NCBI RefSeq assembly: GCF_900114095.1
Contig: NZ_FORV01000001.1
Location: 62,001-126,000, forward strand
Reading direction: 5' to 3'
DNA from: Sphingomonas sp. NFR04
GTDB taxonomy: Bacteria; Pseudomonadota; Alphaproteobacteria; Sphingomonadales; Sphingomonadaceae
DNA length: 64,000 bases
The position numbers were made by a program, and so were the translations under genes. This document shows, piece after piece, positions 29,862 to 37,708 of this stretch. Position 1 is the stretch's first letter; each line of letters opens with the position of its first letter. The notes under the pieces were generated by a model. That model saw nothing but the letters and a program-made list of their open reading frames with translations, did no database searches and was not told the DNA's origin.

Positions 29862-30449
29862 TCAGTAGCCGGCTTCGATCGCCATGCGCACGGCATCCGC
29901 CGCGGTGCGCACGCCCAGCGCCCGGAACATCGCCGCGCGGTGCATCTTGATCGTCCGCTCGGTCAGGCCGAGGTCGTAGGCGATCTGCTTGTTGAGCTTG
30001 CCCGCTGCCATCGCGATCAGCACCGCGCGCTGGCGCGGTGACAGTCCATCGATCTTCTCGCGTGCGATCGTGGCGCGGTGCGCGGTGCCTTCCTTCGGCC
30101 CCTCGACCTCCATCTGCGAGCCGAGGAAATATTCAAGCTCGCCATCCTCGCCGAAGATGGGCGCGACCAGCACCGCGTTGCGGAACGGCGTGCCGTCCTT
30201 CTTGTAGTTGAGGATCTCCACCATCACCGGGCGCTTCTCGCGCACGCCGGCGCTCAGGGCTTCGCTGAGCCAGGGCTCGGTCTTGTCGCCCGAGAGGAAG
30301 CGGCAGTTGCGGCCGAGAATCTCGTCGCGCTGATAGCCGGTCAGCGCAATGAAGGCATCGTTGCAATCGACAATTGGATTGTCGGGCAGTCGGGGGTTGC
30401 TGAGCACCGCGGCGACGGCGCTTCCGGCGATCATGTCGGCTAGTGGCAT
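29862..30449 (-). CDS. Blue-light LOV-HTH transcription regulator (EL222-like)
   Basis: A 195-residue regulator joining a LOV photosensor (about 14-118) to a LuxR-type helix-turn-helix (135-195, GLSPRQRAVLIAMAAGKLNK). The flavin adduct cysteine is C49 in GRNCRFLSG. The flavin-contacting N81, N91 and Q112 are also present, so photochemistry should be intact. The usual Q after NCRFL is S. The layout is that of EL222 from Erythrobacter, which dimerises and binds DNA when lit. It is divergent from folE and heads a cluster of light/UV genes. Confidence 0.92.
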   Translation of the reverse strand: MPLADMIAGSAVAAVLSNPRLPDNPIVDCNDAFIALTGYQRDEILGRNCRFLSGDKTEPWLSEALSAGVREKRPVMVEILNYKKDGTPFRNAVLVAPIFGEDGELEYFLGSQMEVEGPKEGTAHRATIAREKIDGLSPRQRAVLIAMAAGKLNKQIAYDLGLTERTIKMHRAAMFRALGVRTAADAVRMAIEAGY

Positions 30450-30507
30450 TGGTCGGCTTTCCGCATCCTTTTGGGGCCGCAAATCTGCATACCCTTTTGT
30501 CCATGTT

Positions 30508-30523
30508 CCCGGTTTCACCCGGG
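30508..30523. promoter_or_regulatory. Palindromic candidate operator between the LOV-HTH gene and folE
   Basis: CCCGGTTTCACCCGGG forms a 5-bp inverted repeat (CCCGG / CCGGG) in the 145-bp divergent intergenic region. A dimeric LuxR-type HTH would be expected to bind a site of this sort. It is a candidate by position and symmetry only. Confidence 0.35.
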
Positions 30524-30594
30524 TTCCTCATGTGGAGGACACTCGACGCCGGCGTGCCACGCAAATGCTGCCGGTGAAACAAAAGGTAGGCCCG

Positions 30595-31209
30595 ATGAAC
30601 TTCTTCTGCAACGATATAGAACGGGCCGACAACGAAACCGGCGCCGAATTGGTCCCCGACGAAGTGCAGGAAGCGGTTCGTACCCTGCTGCGCTGGGTCG
30701 GCGAGGATCCCGAGCGCGAGGGCCTGCGCGATACGCCGTTGCGCCATGCCAAGGCCTGGCGCGAATATTGCGCGGGCTATGACGAGGATCCCGGCATGCA
30801 CCTCGCCCGCACCTTCGAGGAAGTGGCCGGCTATGACGAGATCGTGCTGCTGAAGGACATCCCGTTCCAGTCGCATTGCGAGCACCATCTCGCGCCGATC
30901 ACCGGCAAGGCCTCGATCGCCTATCTGCCCAAGGACCGCGTGGTCGGCATTTCCAAGCTCGCCCGCGTGCTCCACGGCTATGCCCGGCGCCTGCAGATCC
31001 AGGAGCGGCTGACTGCCGAGGTCGCCCAGGCGATCTGGACGCATCTGAAGCCCGCCGGCGTCGCGGTGGTGATCGAGGCCCAGCATGGCTGCATGACCGG
31101 GCGCGGGGTGAAAACCCATGGCGTCGGCATGGTCACCAGCCGGATGCTGGGCTGCTTCCTCGAGGATCGCAGCAGCCGCGCCGAGCTGATGTCGCTGATG
31201 GGCTATTGA
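30595..31209 (+). CDS. folE: GTP cyclohydrolase I
   Basis: First enzyme of pterin/tetrahydrofolate synthesis; 204 residues. The zinc-site residues C95 and H98 lie in SHCEHHLAPITGKASIAYLP, with the second cysteine in EAQHGCMTGRGVKTHG. VVGISKLARVLHGYARRLQIQE is also typical. ATG 30595 has an AGGTAGG ribosome site; an in-frame ATG 30 bp upstream is less likely. First gene to the right of the LOV regulator and probably cotranscribed with the flavoprotein gene 14 bp downstream. Confidence 0.95.
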   Translation: MNFFCNDIERADNETGAELVPDEVQEAVRTLLRWVGEDPEREGLRDTPLRHAKAWREYCAGYDEDPGMHLARTFEEVAGYDEIVLLKDIPFQSHCEHHLAPITGKASIAYLPKDRVVGISKLARVLHGYARRLQIQERLTAEVAQAIWTHLKPAGVAVVIEAQHGCMTGRGVKTHGVGMVTSRMLGCFLEDRSSRAELMSLMGY

Positions 31210-31223
31210 GCGGGCACGCGGAG

Positions 31224-32171
31224 ATGGACGTCGTGATCCTCGGTGCCGGCATCGCCGGCCTGGCCTGCGCCGATCAGTTGCGTGCCGCCGGGCACCGCGT
31301 GACCCTGTTCGACAAGGGTCGCGGCCCCGGCGGGCGGATGTCGACGCGGCGGATCGAGCTGGACGGCGAGGTGCTGCAGTTCGACCACGGCGCCCAGTAT
31401 TTCACCGTCCGCGACGATCGCTTCCGGCGACTCGTGCAGGATTGGCAGGCGCAGGGCGTCGCCAGCCCCTGGCACGAAGCCGGCCCGGACGCCTGGGTCG
31501 GCACGCCGACGATGAACGCGCCGGTCCGCCACATGGCGTCGGCCCATCAGGTCCATTTCGGCCAGCATGTCGTCGGTCTCACGCGCAACGCGCAGGGCTG
31601 GCATGTGCGGCTGCAGGAACGGCAGCATGGACCGTTCGACGCGGCGATCATCGCGCTGCCGGCGGAGCAGGCGGCGGCGATCCTCGGCACGCACGACCTG
31701 ATGATGGCGGCCGATGCCATGGCCGCCCGCTCGCAGCCCTGCTGGACGGCGATGATCGCGTTCGAGGATCGCGTGCCGATCGCCGCCGACAGCATCCGCC
31801 AGCATGGCATCATCGGCTGGGCCGCACGCGACGGCGCCAAGCCCGGTCGCCGCGACGGCGAGACCTGGGTGGTGCAGGGCCATGGCTCCTGGTCGACCCA
31901 GCATCTCGAAGACGCCGCCGACAATGTGGCGCAGGCGCTGCTGGAGGCGCTGCTCGCATATGCCGACGGCGCGGTGCCGGCGGTCCGCTACCTCGCTGCG
32001 CACCGCTGGCGGTTCGCGATGACGCCGGGAATCGACAAGGGTGCGCTGTGGAACGGATCGCTTCGCCTCGGCGCGTGCGGAGACTGGCTGCAGGGGCCGC
32101 GGGTGGAGCTCGCCTGGCTCTCCGGCCACCATCTCGGCACGATGATCGGCAGCGCGGCGGCAGCCGCGTAA
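31224..32171 (+). CDS. Renalase-like FAD-dependent oxidoreductase
   Basis: A 315-residue flavoprotein. The N-terminal dinucleotide motif VVILGAGIAGLACADQLRAAG is followed by FDKGRGPGGRMSTRR, the FAD-binding signature of the renalase/COG3380 amine-oxidase-like group, and FDHGAQYFTVRD. The C-terminal LGACGDWLQGPRVELAWLSG closes the FAD site. The substrate is unknown. Homologues are often found near photolyases. It abuts the convergent DUF3429 gene with no spacer. Confidence 0.87.
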   Translation: MDVVILGAGIAGLACADQLRAAGHRVTLFDKGRGPGGRMSTRRIELDGEVLQFDHGAQYFTVRDDRFRRLVQDWQAQGVASPWHEAGPDAWVGTPTMNAPVRHMASAHQVHFGQHVVGLTRNAQGWHVRLQERQHGPFDAAIIALPAEQAAAILGTHDLMMAADAMAARSQPCWTAMIAFEDRVPIAADSIRQHGIIGWAARDGAKPGRRDGETWVVQGHGSWSTQHLEDAADNVAQALLEALLAYADGAVPAVRYLAAHRWRFAMTPGIDKGALWNGSLRLGACGDWLQGPRVELAWLSGHHLGTMIGSAAAAA

Positions 32172-32618
32172 TTACAACAACGCGAGCGCCAGCGTCAGCG
32201 CGCCGAGGCCGATGGAGAGCTGGAGGCGCAGCGCGATCCAGCCGCTAATGCTCGGCTGCTTGCGGGCCAGCGCGAGGTCGACGATCGGCGAGAGCAGGAT
32301 CGCCGCGCCCAGCACGAGCAGCGCCGCTTCCGTCGTCCAGCCGAGCAGCCGGAGCAGCATCAGTCCCCAGGCGATCAGCGACGGCAGCACCGCGATGGTG
32401 AACAGCGCAGGAGAAGCGGTGCCTTTCGCGACACCCTGCCCCCACCACAGCCCGCCGAGGAAGCTGAAGATCAGCGCGGCATAGCCGAACCCGGCGTCGA
32501 GCAGCAGTGCACGGTGCAGCGGCAGCAGCACCAGCCCCGCGGCGCAGCCGATCAGCGGCAGCAGCCCGGCATAGCCGAGGATCCGCGCGGCGGGGGCGAG
32601 CGAGGCGTGGTTTTCCAT
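32172..32618 (-). CDS. DUF3429 integral membrane protein
   Basis: A 148-residue protein with about four or five transmembrane segments (ILGYAGLLPLIGCAAGLVLL, ALIFSFLGGLWWGQGVA, TIAVLPSLIAWGLMLLRLLG, LQLSIGLGALTLALALL). The SFLGGLWWG motif marks the DUF3429 family. Its role is unknown. It is divergent from the (6-4)-type photolyase gene by 79 bp, a neighbourhood that suggests a part in the light response. Confidence 0.82.
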   Translation of the reverse strand: MENHASLAPAARILGYAGLLPLIGCAAGLVLLPLHRALLLDAGFGYAALIFSFLGGLWWGQGVAKGTASPALFTIAVLPSLIAWGLMLLRLLGWTTEAALLVLGAAILLSPIVDLALARKQPSISGWIALRLQLSIGLGALTLALALL

Positions 32619-32655
32619 CGCATCGGGATCGCCTGCACGTCGCCAGCGCTCAACC

Positions 32656-32669
32656 TGTCCGAAAAGACA
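32656..32669. promoter_or_regulatory. Candidate operator upstream of the Fe-S photolyase gene
   Basis: TGTC-CGAAAA-GACA is a 4-bp inverted repeat in the short divergent gap between DUF3429 and the photolyase. The preceding 11-mer CAACCTGTCCG recurs at 36668-36678 in the gap upstream of the short-chain dehydrogenase. This is weak evidence for a common regulator binding site. Confidence 0.3.
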
Positions 32670-32697
32670 TCGCGCCCGCCGCCGCCCCCGGCCCCAC

Positions 32698-34239
32698 ATG
32701 GCATCCATGGCCCGCCTGATCCTCCTGCTCGGCGACCAGCTCAGTGCTGGCCTTTCCTCGCTCGCCGAAGCCGATCCGGGCGAAGATGTCGTGCTCATGG
32801 CGGAGGTCGCCGAAGAGGCGCACTATGTCCCCCACCACAAGAAGAAGCTCGCCTTCGTCTTTTCCGCGATGCGCCACTTCGCCGAGGAGCTGCGTTGCGA
32901 CGGCTGGCAGGTCCGCTACACCCGGCTCGACGATCCGGAAAATAGCGGCAGCCTGATCGGCGAGATCGAGCGCGCGCGCGCCGAGATCGACGTGGACGAG
33001 GTGCTCTGCACCGAGCCGGGCGAATGGCGCCTCCGCCAGGCCCTGGCGGCGGTGCCCGACCTCACCCTCCTCCCCGACACCCGCTTCCTGATCGATCCCG
33101 CAGGATTCCGCGCCTGGGCGCAGGGCCGCCGCCAGCTGCGGATGGAGTATTTCTACCGCGACATGCGCCGCCGCACCCGCCTGCTGATGGACGGCGACCA
33201 GCCCGCCGGCGGCGAATGGAATTACGATCACGACAATCGCGGGACCCCGCCGCCCGGCACCGAGACGCCGTCGCTCCCGGCGTTCGAGCCCGATACGATC
33301 ACCCGCGAGGTTCTGGCGCTGGTCGAGCGCCGCTTCCCCGACAATTTCGGCGACCTGCAGCCATTCGCACTCGCCGTCACCCGCGCCGATGCAGAGAAGG
33401 CGCGCGACCATTTCCTCGCCCATGCCCTGCCCCGCTTCGGCGACTATCAGGACGCGATGCGGCGCGGCGAGCCCGTGCTGTTCCACGCGCATCTCGCGCT
33501 CTACATGAACATCGGCCTTCTCGATCCGCTCGACCTCTGCCGCCGCGCCGAGGCCGAATGGCGCGCCGGCCGCGTACCGATCAACTCGGCCGAAGGCTTC
33601 ATCCGCCAGATCCTCGGCTGGCGCGAATATGTACGGGGAATCTACTGGCTTCACATGCCGCGCTATGCGGATGTGAACGCACTGGAGGCCCGGCGCCCGC
33701 TCCCCGACTTCTACTGGACCGCCGAAACCGACATGGCGTGCGTGCGCGACGCGGTCGAGCAGACCCACGCCCATGCCTATGCGCACCATATCCAGCGGCT
33801 GATGGTCACCGGTAATTTCGCGCTGCTCGCGGGCATCGACCCCTATCTGGTCCATATCTGGTACATGGCCGTCTATGCCGATGCCTATGAATGGGTGGAG
33901 ATGCCCAACACCATCGGCATGGCGCTGTTCGCCGATGGCGGGATCATGGGCTCCAAGCCCTATGCGGCGAGCGGCGCCTATATCGATCGCATGTCCGATT
34001 ACTGCGCCGGCTGCCGCTACAAGGTGAAGCTGAAGGCCGGGCCCGATGCCTGCCCGTTCAACTATCTCTACTGGGATTTCGTCGCCCGTCACCGCGACCG
34101 CTTCGCGCGCAACCAGCGGATGGGACCGATCGTCCGCAATTTCGATCGCATGACCGACGAACGCAAGGCCGAGATCCGCGCGGACTCCGCCCGCTTCCTC
34201 GACGCGCTGGTGCCCGCCGGGAGCCGCTGGAATGGCTGA
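32698..34239 (+). CDS. Fe-S bacterial cryptochrome/(6-4) photolyase (FeS-BCP, PhrB/CryB type)
   Basis: A 513-residue photolyase-related protein. The N-terminus LILLLGDQLSAGLSSL and the block YVRGIYWLHMPRYADVN are typical of the FeS-BCP family. Four cysteines, C348, C436, C439 and C452 (MACV, DYCAGCR, DACPF), match the spacing of the [4Fe-4S] ligands of Agrobacterium PhrB. The C-terminal FAD-binding core includes THAHAYAHHIQRLMVTGNF. Family members repair (6-4) photoproducts or act as photosensors and carry a lumazine antenna. The next gene starts 8 bp before its stop. Confidence 0.93.
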   Translation: MASMARLILLLGDQLSAGLSSLAEADPGEDVVLMAEVAEEAHYVPHHKKKLAFVFSAMRHFAEELRCDGWQVRYTRLDDPENSGSLIGEIERARAEIDVDEVLCTEPGEWRLRQALAAVPDLTLLPDTRFLIDPAGFRAWAQGRRQLRMEYFYRDMRRRTRLLMDGDQPAGGEWNYDHDNRGTPPPGTETPSLPAFEPDTITREVLALVERRFPDNFGDLQPFALAVTRADAEKARDHFLAHALPRFGDYQDAMRRGEPVLFHAHLALYMNIGLLDPLDLCRRAEAEWRAGRVPINSAEGFIRQILGWREYVRGIYWLHMPRYADVNALEARRPLPDFYWTAETDMACVRDAVEQTHAHAYAHHIQRLMVTGNFALLAGIDPYLVHIWYMAVYADAYEWVEMPNTIGMALFADGGIMGSKPYAASGAYIDRMSDYCAGCRYKVKLKAGPDACPFNYLYWDFVARHRDRFARNQRMGPIVRNFDRMTDERKAEIRADSARFLDALVPAGSRWNG

Positions 34240-34603
34240 GCCACTCACCGTCTGGTACGATGGCGGCTGCCCCTTGTGCACGCGCGAGATCGCGCTGATG
34301 CGCCGGCTCGATCACCGCAGCCGGCTGCGTTTCGTCGACGTTAGCGACGACGCCAGCAGTTGCCCGCTCGACCGCGGCGACCTGCTCGCCCGCTTCCATG
34401 TCAGCGACGCACAAGGCCGCTTCTACAGCGGCGCGGCGGCCTTCGCGGCGATGTGGCGGCAGATCCCGCTGCTGCGGCCGCTGGGGCTGCTGGCGCTCCT
34501 ACCGGGGATGACCTGGCTCCTCGAACGGCTCTATCGCGCCTTCCTGCGCGTTCGGCCCACACTCCAGCGCTGGATGCGCGAAAGGGAACGGCATGGCGGA
34601 TGA
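34232..34603 (+). CDS. DCC-family thiol-disulfide oxidoreductase-like protein (DUF393)
   Basis: A 123-residue protein with a thioredoxin-like N-terminus, VWYDGGCPLCTREIALM. The CPLC pair and preceding DGGC give the DCC name. The C-terminal half is hydrophobic (RPLGLLALLPGMTWLLERLY) and may contact the membrane. Substrate and redox partner are unknown. It overlaps both the photolyase stop and the next gene's start, indicating tight translational coupling. Confidence 0.87.
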   Translation: MAEPLTVWYDGGCPLCTREIALMRRLDHRSRLRFVDVSDDASSCPLDRGDLLARFHVSDAQGRFYSGAAAFAAMWRQIPLLRPLGLLALLPGMTWLLERLYRAFLRVRPTLQRWMRERERHGG

Positions 34604-35924
34604 TGAGGGATATGACGGCCGCTCGCGCGCAGTGCCGAAGGGGCGCCTCGCCCGCTTCGGGGTGATGGGCCGGCTGGCGGGCGGCGTCGCCGGCAACGTC
34701 CTCGCCGAGGGCGCCAAGCGGCTCGTCGCCGGCGAGCGCCCGCAGCTGCGCGACCTCGTCCTCACCCCCGGCAACGTCGCGCGCGCCACCGAGCAGCTGG
34801 CCCAGCTGCGTGGTGCGGCGATGAAGCTGGGGCAGATGATCTCGCTCGACGCCGGCGACGTGCTGCCCGACGAGCTCACCCAGATCCTCGCCCGCCTGCG
34901 CGACCGCGCGCATCACATGCCCCCTGCCCAGCTCCAGCAGGTGCTGGCAAAGGAATGGGGTGCCGACTGGCGCCGCCGCTTCGCGCTGTTCGAGGCGCAC
35001 CCGATGGCCGCCGCCTCGATCGGCCAGGTCCATCGCGCGCGGCTGCCCGACGGGCGGATGCTGGCAATCAAGGTGCAATATCCCGGCGTGCGCGAGAGCA
35101 TCGACGCCGATGTCGACAATGTCGCGACCCTGCTCCGCCTCTCCGGGCTGCTGCCCAAGGGGCTCGACGTCGCGCCGCTGCTCGGCGAGGCGAAGCGCCA
35201 GCTCCATGACGAAGCGGATTATGTCCGCGAGGCGGCGATGATGACGCGCTATGCCGATCATCTCGCCGGCGACGACCGCTATCTGGTGCCGCGCCCCGTG
35301 CCCGAACTCTCCACCCCCAACGTGCTGGCGATGGACTATATCGCCGCCAAGCCGATCGAGATTCTGGAGACGGCGGACCAAGACGAGCGCAACCGCGTCA
35401 CCACTGCGCTGATCGACCTGGTGCTGCAGGAGCTTTTCGCCTTCGCCTTCATCCAGACCGATCCCAACTTCGCCAATTACCGCTACCAACCCGAAACCGG
35501 GCGGCTGGTGCTGCTCGACTTCGGTGCGGCCATGCCGGTTTCAGACACGATCACAGATGGATATCGCAACCTTCTGAAAGCCGGACTGAACAGTGATCGT
35601 GCTGCCGTACGCGATGCCGCGCTTGACCTCGGCTTCTTCAGTGCAGCCGCGCTGGAGCGGCATCCTGCGGTGATCGACCGGATGATCGGGCTGATCCTCG
35701 AACAGACCGACCGCGCCGACGATTTCGACTTCGGCGATCGCAGTTTCCTGCAGGCGGTGCGCGGCGAAGGCATGCAGATGGTCGAGGATCGCGCGGTGTG
35801 GCACGTGCCGCCCGCGGACACATTGTTCGTCCAGCGCAAGATCAGCGGCATGGCGCTTCTCGCCGCCCGGCTTAAGGCTCGTGTCGCTCTGCGCGAGCTG
35901 GTCGAGACGCGCCTCGGTCAATAA
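34593..35924 (+). CDS. ABC1/AarF (UbiB/ADCK) atypical kinase family protein
   Basis: A 443-residue member of the UbiB family of atypical kinase-like proteins linked to ubiquinone biosynthesis. The KxGQ motif occurs in GAAMKLGQMISLD, the alanine-rich nucleotide loop in MAAASIGQVHRA, the lysine in LAIKVQYPGV, and the catalytic/metal segment in IQTDPNFANYRY and LVLLDFGAAMP. It overlaps the DCC gene by 11 bp and converges on the SDR gene with a 7-bp overlap. No clear transmembrane tail is seen. Confidence 0.92.
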   Translation: MADDEGYDGRSRAVPKGRLARFGVMGRLAGGVAGNVLAEGAKRLVAGERPQLRDLVLTPGNVARATEQLAQLRGAAMKLGQMISLDAGDVLPDELTQILARLRDRAHHMPPAQLQQVLAKEWGADWRRRFALFEAHPMAAASIGQVHRARLPDGRMLAIKVQYPGVRESIDADVDNVATLLRLSGLLPKGLDVAPLLGEAKRQLHDEADYVREAAMMTRYADHLAGDDRYLVPRPVPELSTPNVLAMDYIAAKPIEILETADQDERNRVTTALIDLVLQELFAFAFIQTDPNFANYRYQPETGRLVLLDFGAAMPVSDTITDGYRNLLKAGLNSDRAAVRDAALDLGFFSAAALERHPAVIDRMIGLILEQTDRADDFDFGDRSFLQAVRGEGMQMVEDRAVWHVPPADTLFVQRKISGMALLAARLKARVALRELVETRLGQ

Positions 35925-36634
35925 GGAATGCGGGCGCCGTCCCAGGCGAACAGCCCGCCCGAATCCTCGGGGCCGAGGCGGTTGAGAACATCTAGCAGAT
36001 AACCTGCACTTCTATCTGCATCGAAAAGCTTTTCCGGCGCGACACCGCGCTGGAACGGCGCTGATAGTCCGGTATCGACCGTGCCCGGATGCAGCGCGGC
36101 GACGATCGCCTGCGGATGCGTCCGCCGCAGCTCGATGGCGAGATTGACCAGCAGCATATTGAGCGCCGCCTTGGACGCGCGATAGCTGTGCCAGCCGCCG
36201 AGCCGGTTGTCGGCGATCGACCCGACCCGCGCCGATAGCGCCGCGAACACCCCGCGCCGATCGCGCGGCAGCAGCGGCGCGAAATACTTGGCGATCAGTG
36301 CCGGCCCGATCGTGTTGACCGCGAACAGCTCGGCCATCGCTGCGCCGTCCAGCGCCCGCAGCGCCTTTTCCGGCGAAGGGCCTCCGGGGCGGTGCAACGT
36401 GCCCGTCGCCACGAACACCAGGTCCACCTGCCCCTCCACTCCCTCTGCCGCTGCGGCGATGCTCGCCTCGTCGGTCAGGTCAAAGGCGAACGGCACCAGC
36501 TTCGCGTCCGCCGATGCGCCAGGACGACGGCTGCCCGCGTGAATTCGCCCGATCAAAGGATCGGCGGCGAGCTGCGCCACGATCGCGCCACCGATCCCGC
36601 CCGAAGCCCCGAACACCACTGCCTGCTTGTCCAT
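35918..36634 (-). CDS. Short-chain dehydrogenase/reductase (CsgA-like)
   Basis: A 238-residue Rossmann-fold SDR. The NAD(P) motif is VFGASGGIGGAIVAQL and the active site YRASKAALNMLLVNLA (YxxxK). HPGTVDTGLSAPF is typical of the cell-cell-signalling C-factor subgroup. Similar SDRs occur in light-induced photolyase clusters. Substrate unknown. ATG 36634 (MDKQAVVFG) chosen over an upstream ATG 36 bp away. Divergent from the DUF481 gene. Confidence 0.9.
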   Translation of the reverse strand: MDKQAVVFGASGGIGGAIVAQLAADPLIGRIHAGSRRPGASADAKLVPFAFDLTDEASIAAAAEGVEGQVDLVFVATGTLHRPGGPSPEKALRALDGAAMAELFAVNTIGPALIAKYFAPLLPRDRRGVFAALSARVGSIADNRLGGWHSYRASKAALNMLLVNLAIELRRTHPQAIVAALHPGTVDTGLSAPFQRGVAPEKLFDADRSAGYLLDVLNRLGPEDSGGLFAWDGARIPY

Positions 36635-36764
36635 AGGCACCATCGTCTGCGCCTCGCCACCGCCCCGCAACCTGTCCGCGGGGCCGCCGCTGAGGCCATG
36701 CGTGGTGCAGATACGACCGCCTGCCCTTTTTGCGCCGCGAAATCATGGCTAGGACGAATGCGTG

Positions 36765-37652
36765 ATGCGTGCCCTTCTCCTCGCCTTTCCGCTCCTGCTC
36801 GCGAACGCGGAGGATCCGCCGATCCCGCCGACGATCAAGGCGATGCTCGACGCCGCGATGAGCTCGGGCAACGAGGCCGATGTCGCGGTCATCGTCAAAT
36901 ACGCCAAGACCGCCGATCCGGCGAGCGCCCCGCTCGTCGCCAAGATCGCCGGCGAATGGCGCTCGAGCCGCCGCGAGGTGGCCCAGCAGGCGCTGCGCGA
37001 GGCGCATTTCCTCCAGCTGGTGAAGGGCCATGTCGAGCTCGGCGGCTATGTGCAGACCGGCAATTCGGAGAATATCGGCGTCACCGCCGCCGCCGAGGTG
37101 AAGCGCGAAGGCATCGAGTGGCGGCACAAGGTCCGCGTTCAGGCCGATTATCAGGAGAGCCTGGGCCTCACCACGCGCGAGCGCTACCTCGCGGCTTACG
37201 AGCCCAACTGGAAGTTCGACAATCGCGCCTATATGTACGGCGCCGCCCAATATGAAAGCGATCGCTTCTCGGGCTTCGGCGACCGCGTCTCGATGTCGGT
37301 CGGCGCCGGCTACAGCGCGATCAAGACCTCGGCGATCAAGCTCGATGTCGAACTCGGGCCCGCCTATCGCTACACCCGCTTCATCGGCGCGCCGACCGAG
37401 AACAATATCGCCGCGCGCGGCTCGCTCGACTTCGCCTGGAAGCTGTCGCGCGGCATGTCGATCACCCAGCAGGCCTCGGCCTATGTCGAGAAGGACAACA
37501 GCACGGTCGCGACCAAGTCGGCGCTGCTGGCCAAGCTGATCGGGCCGCTCTCGGCGCAGTTCAGCTACACGGTGCAGTATGAAAGCGCGCCGCCGCTGGG
37601 GCGCCTGACCACCGACACCACCAGCCGCGCCGCGCTCGTCGTCGATTTCTGA
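36765..37652 (+). CDS. DUF481 outer-membrane beta-barrel protein
   Basis: A 295-residue protein with a short N-terminal export segment (MRALLLAFPLLLANAE), a helical domain (about 20-85) and a C-terminal beta-barrel-like region of alternating strands starting GHVELGGYVQTGNSENIGVT and ending in aromatic F, as in outer-membrane proteins. This is the DUF481 salt-induced outer-membrane family. Function unknown. A GTG 3 bp upstream of the ATG is an alternative start. Confidence 0.85.
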   Translation: MRALLLAFPLLLANAEDPPIPPTIKAMLDAAMSSGNEADVAVIVKYAKTADPASAPLVAKIAGEWRSSRREVAQQALREAHFLQLVKGHVELGGYVQTGNSENIGVTAAAEVKREGIEWRHKVRVQADYQESLGLTTRERYLAAYEPNWKFDNRAYMYGAAQYESDRFSGFGDRVSMSVGAGYSAIKTSAIKLDVELGPAYRYTRFIGAPTENNIAARGSLDFAWKLSRGMSITQQASAYVEKDNSTVATKSALLAKLIGPLSAQFSYTVQYESAPPLGRLTTDTTSRAALVVDF

Positions 37653-37708
37653 TCCGGCAGCCGACCCGGGGGTGTTCAACCGCCCCGGTTCCGCGCTACC
37701 ACCCACCC

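Noticed and set aside
34232..34603. Frameshift between the photolyase, DCC and AarF genes because of overlapping ends
   Set aside because: Each protein has a full set of family motifs and its own start; short overlaps of 8 and 11 bp are ordinary operon coupling.
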